7,692 bases of DNA from an uncultured Actinomyces sp. (GTDB lineage: Bacteria > Actinomycetota > Actinomycetes > Actinomycetales > Actinomycetaceae), in contig USHU01000042.1 in NCBI GenBank assembly GCA_900554605.1, positions 1 through 7,692 of the forward strand, given 5' to 3'. Positions 6,541 through 7,692 of this stretch are shown one piece after another. A program made the position numbers and the translations under genes. The notes beneath the pieces are model-generated. The model was not told the origin of the DNA. It did not search any database and worked only from the letters and a program-made list of their open reading frames with translations. The stretch's first letter is position 1; each line of letters starts with the position of its first letter.

Positions 6541-7692
6541 GTGACTCGATCAAAGACCCCCTACGAACTTGCTGCCCTTGCGACAGTGGCGGTCCCCCGC
6601 CTTGAAGTTGCCGGATTGCGTCCCCCGCAGTTCAGCGATGAAGTCCTCTCGGTCACCGGCCTCATCGACACTTCGGGTGACCGCTGGATGGTCGTATGTC
6701 CGCATGACACGGTTGGCGGTTTGGACATGGAGGCCCAAAACGCGGTCTTAGAGCGCCTTGGGAAAGCTCACGATTTTTCGAAGATTCCCTTCGAAATTCC
6801 GCGTCCTGCTGGTTTTACCCGCACCCCTGAGGGGGATCGAGTGATGGTTCACCGCGATCTTGGCGGTCGAGTCATGGACACCTCGGATTTCGACGATCCG
6901 CACTTGCTTCCCGCGTCTTTGGGGAACGCTCTGGCGGCCCTACACAATCTTCCTGAACTCATCTACACGGGGGTCAATCTTCCCGCGTATTCAGCTATTG
7001 AGTGTCGCGATCGCCATCAGGCGGTCTTGGACGAGGCCGCGCAGGAAGTCGTTATTCCTGCGAACTTGTGGGACCGCTGGGAAGAGTCCTTGGAGAATTT
7101 GTCCCTGTGGCGCTTCCTCCCCTCCCCTATCCACGGTGATCTGTCCGAGACATCGATCCATGTCGATCACGGTCGAGTCTGCGCGCTGACCGGTTTTTCT
7201 TCGGCACACGTGGGAGATCCGGCTGTTGATATTGCGTGGGTTTTTGCGCGCGCTTCCGATGAGTTTTTGGAGCGTTTCCACGAGGCCTACCAGCAGACTC
7301 GTTCCGAGAAGGACTTGCATTTGCTTGAGCGCGCGGAGCTTTTGTCCGAGCTCGCTGTAGTACGTTGGCTGGTTCACGGCCTGCATAGTGATGATTCAGA
7401 AATCGTTGACGAGGCCCGGGCGATGCTGGCCGATTTGTCGGCAAGCATCGGTGAGGTACCTTCCGCAAAGCGCCACGAGGAACCCGATATCGCGCCGGCG
7501 CATTCGGAATCGCCCGAGGCCGCGCATACAGCCCAGGACGTGCGCCCGGCTCAGGACGCGCACGCAACCCCGGCCGTGCGCCCAGTTCAGGACGCGTACT
7601 CAGTTCAGGATGCGCGCGCCGAGGCAGAGCTTCCTCCTTCTGGTGAGGTTGAGACCGAGTCGGGGCACACGGATGCGATCGAAGGACCGACA
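6541..7692 (+). CDS. Aminoglycoside/macrolide phosphotransferase-fold protein with degenerate kinase site (runs off the right edge)
   Basis: Predicted cytoplasmic protein with the APH/Mph (protein-kinase-like) fold; 384 codons are visible with no stop. The N-lobe runs over about 20-110 and includes RWMVVCPHD (48-56), PFEIPRPAGF (83-92) and a VMVHRDLGGRVMD hinge (101-113). The C-lobe has LGNALAALHNLP (127-138), LWRFLPSPIHGDL (189-201) with His198-Gly199-Asp200, and VGDPAVDIAWVFAR (224-237). The catalytic Asp200 is present, but the Asn expected about 5 residues later is Ser205, and the metal-binding Asp of the usual I-D-F motif is replaced (ALTGFSS, 215-221). From memory, actinobacterial relatives often annotated as macrolide 2'-phosphotransferases share such changes, so this is probably a family trait and not a recent loss. 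From about 305 the protein becomes an Ala/Glu/Asp/Pro-rich tail. GTG at 6541 has AAGG 8 bases upstream and no in-frame ATG nearby. An antibiotic-resistance role should not be assumed. Confidence 0.82.
   Translation, partial: MTRSKTPYELAALATVAVPRLEVAGLRPPQFSDEVLSVTGLIDTSGDRWMVVCPHDTVGGLDMEAQNAVLERLGKAHDFSKIPFEIPRPAGFTRTPEGDRVMVHRDLGGRVMDTSDFDDPHLLPASLGNALAALHNLPELIYTGVNLPAYSAIECRDRHQAVLDEAAQEVVIPANLWDRWEESLENLSLWRFLPSPIHGDLSETSIHVDHGRVCALTGFSSAHVGDPAVDIAWVFARASDEFLERFHEAYQQTRSEKDLHLLERAELLSELAVVRWLVHGLHSDDSEIVDEARAMLADLSASIGEVPSAKRHEEPDIAPAHSESPEAAHTAQDVRPAQDAHATPAVRPVQDAYSVQDARAEAELPPSGEVETESGHTDAIEGPT
7531..7622 (+). repeat. Imperfect tandem repeat coding for QDA-type units in the phosphotransferase-like tail
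   Basis: Bases 7540-7565 and 7576-7601 are near-identical (22 of 26 positions) at a spacing of 36 bases, 12 codons, keeping frame. Partial copies flank them at 7531-7539 and 7601-7619. The encoded peptide has AQD or VQD four times (331, 337, 349 and 355), twice within VRPxQDA. The region is GC-rich and low in complexity, so it is likely disordered in the protein and prone to copy-number change. Confidence 0.7.

Noticed and set aside
7127..7567. Minus-strand Arg/Pro-rich frame of 146 codons
   Set aside because: The composition is what the complement of the Ala/Asp/Gln-rich repeat tail would give; the plus-strand frame has clear fold motifs through the same DNA.
6541..7692. Macrolide or aminoglycoside resistance gene
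   Set aside because: The fold fits, but key catalytic and metal residues are replaced; resistance cannot be claimed from homology.

Overview
The window looks like chromosomal DNA from a moderately high-GC actinobacterium. The protein sequences suggest Actinomycetaceae (Actinomyces/Schaalia type), but this is an impression from protein character and codon use, not a demonstrated placement. Apart from one gene at the right edge, every gene is on the minus strand. No RNA gene, insertion sequence, CRISPR array or phage gene was seen, and no stretch of more than about 160 bases lacks a gene.

Region 1 (1-3474, minus strand, read right to left) holds a sensor histidine kinase, an OmpR-type response regulator, a substrate-binding lipoprotein and the start of an ABC permease that leaves the window at base 1. 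Kinase and regulator overlap by 4 bases. A 131-base gap follows, and at its upstream end it carries two GGTAAC repeats exactly 10 bases apart plus an inverted half-site, which is a plausible binding site for the regulator. The lipoprotein would usually be called an iron(III)-binding protein. However, it lacks the paired tyrosines of FbpA and has a Ser-His-Asp plus Gly-Tyr-Glu signature that I associate with the AfuA (sugar-phosphate) branch. The kinase has one membrane helix and essentially no external sensing domain, so it may read the transporter or the lipoprotein. My main hypothesis is an organophosphate or sugar-phosphate sensing and uptake unit, functionally similar to staphylococcal HptRSA but built with an OmpR-type regulator.

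Region 2 (3569-4844, minus strand) is a two-gene unit: a class I SAM-dependent methyltransferase followed 31 bases later by a GyrI-like small-molecule-binding protein. A detoxification or small-molecule-handling role is possible but unproven.

Region 3 (4978-6391, minus strand) is gdhA, a complete NADP-type glutamate dehydrogenase (ammonium assimilation), ending in a 13-bp-stem terminator that separates it from region 2.

Region 4 (6541-7692, plus strand) is divergent from gdhA and open at the right edge. It encodes a protein of the aminoglycoside/macrolide phosphotransferase fold that keeps the catalytic HGD but lacks the usual Asn and metal-binding Asp. It continues into a low-complexity tail with tandem repeats.
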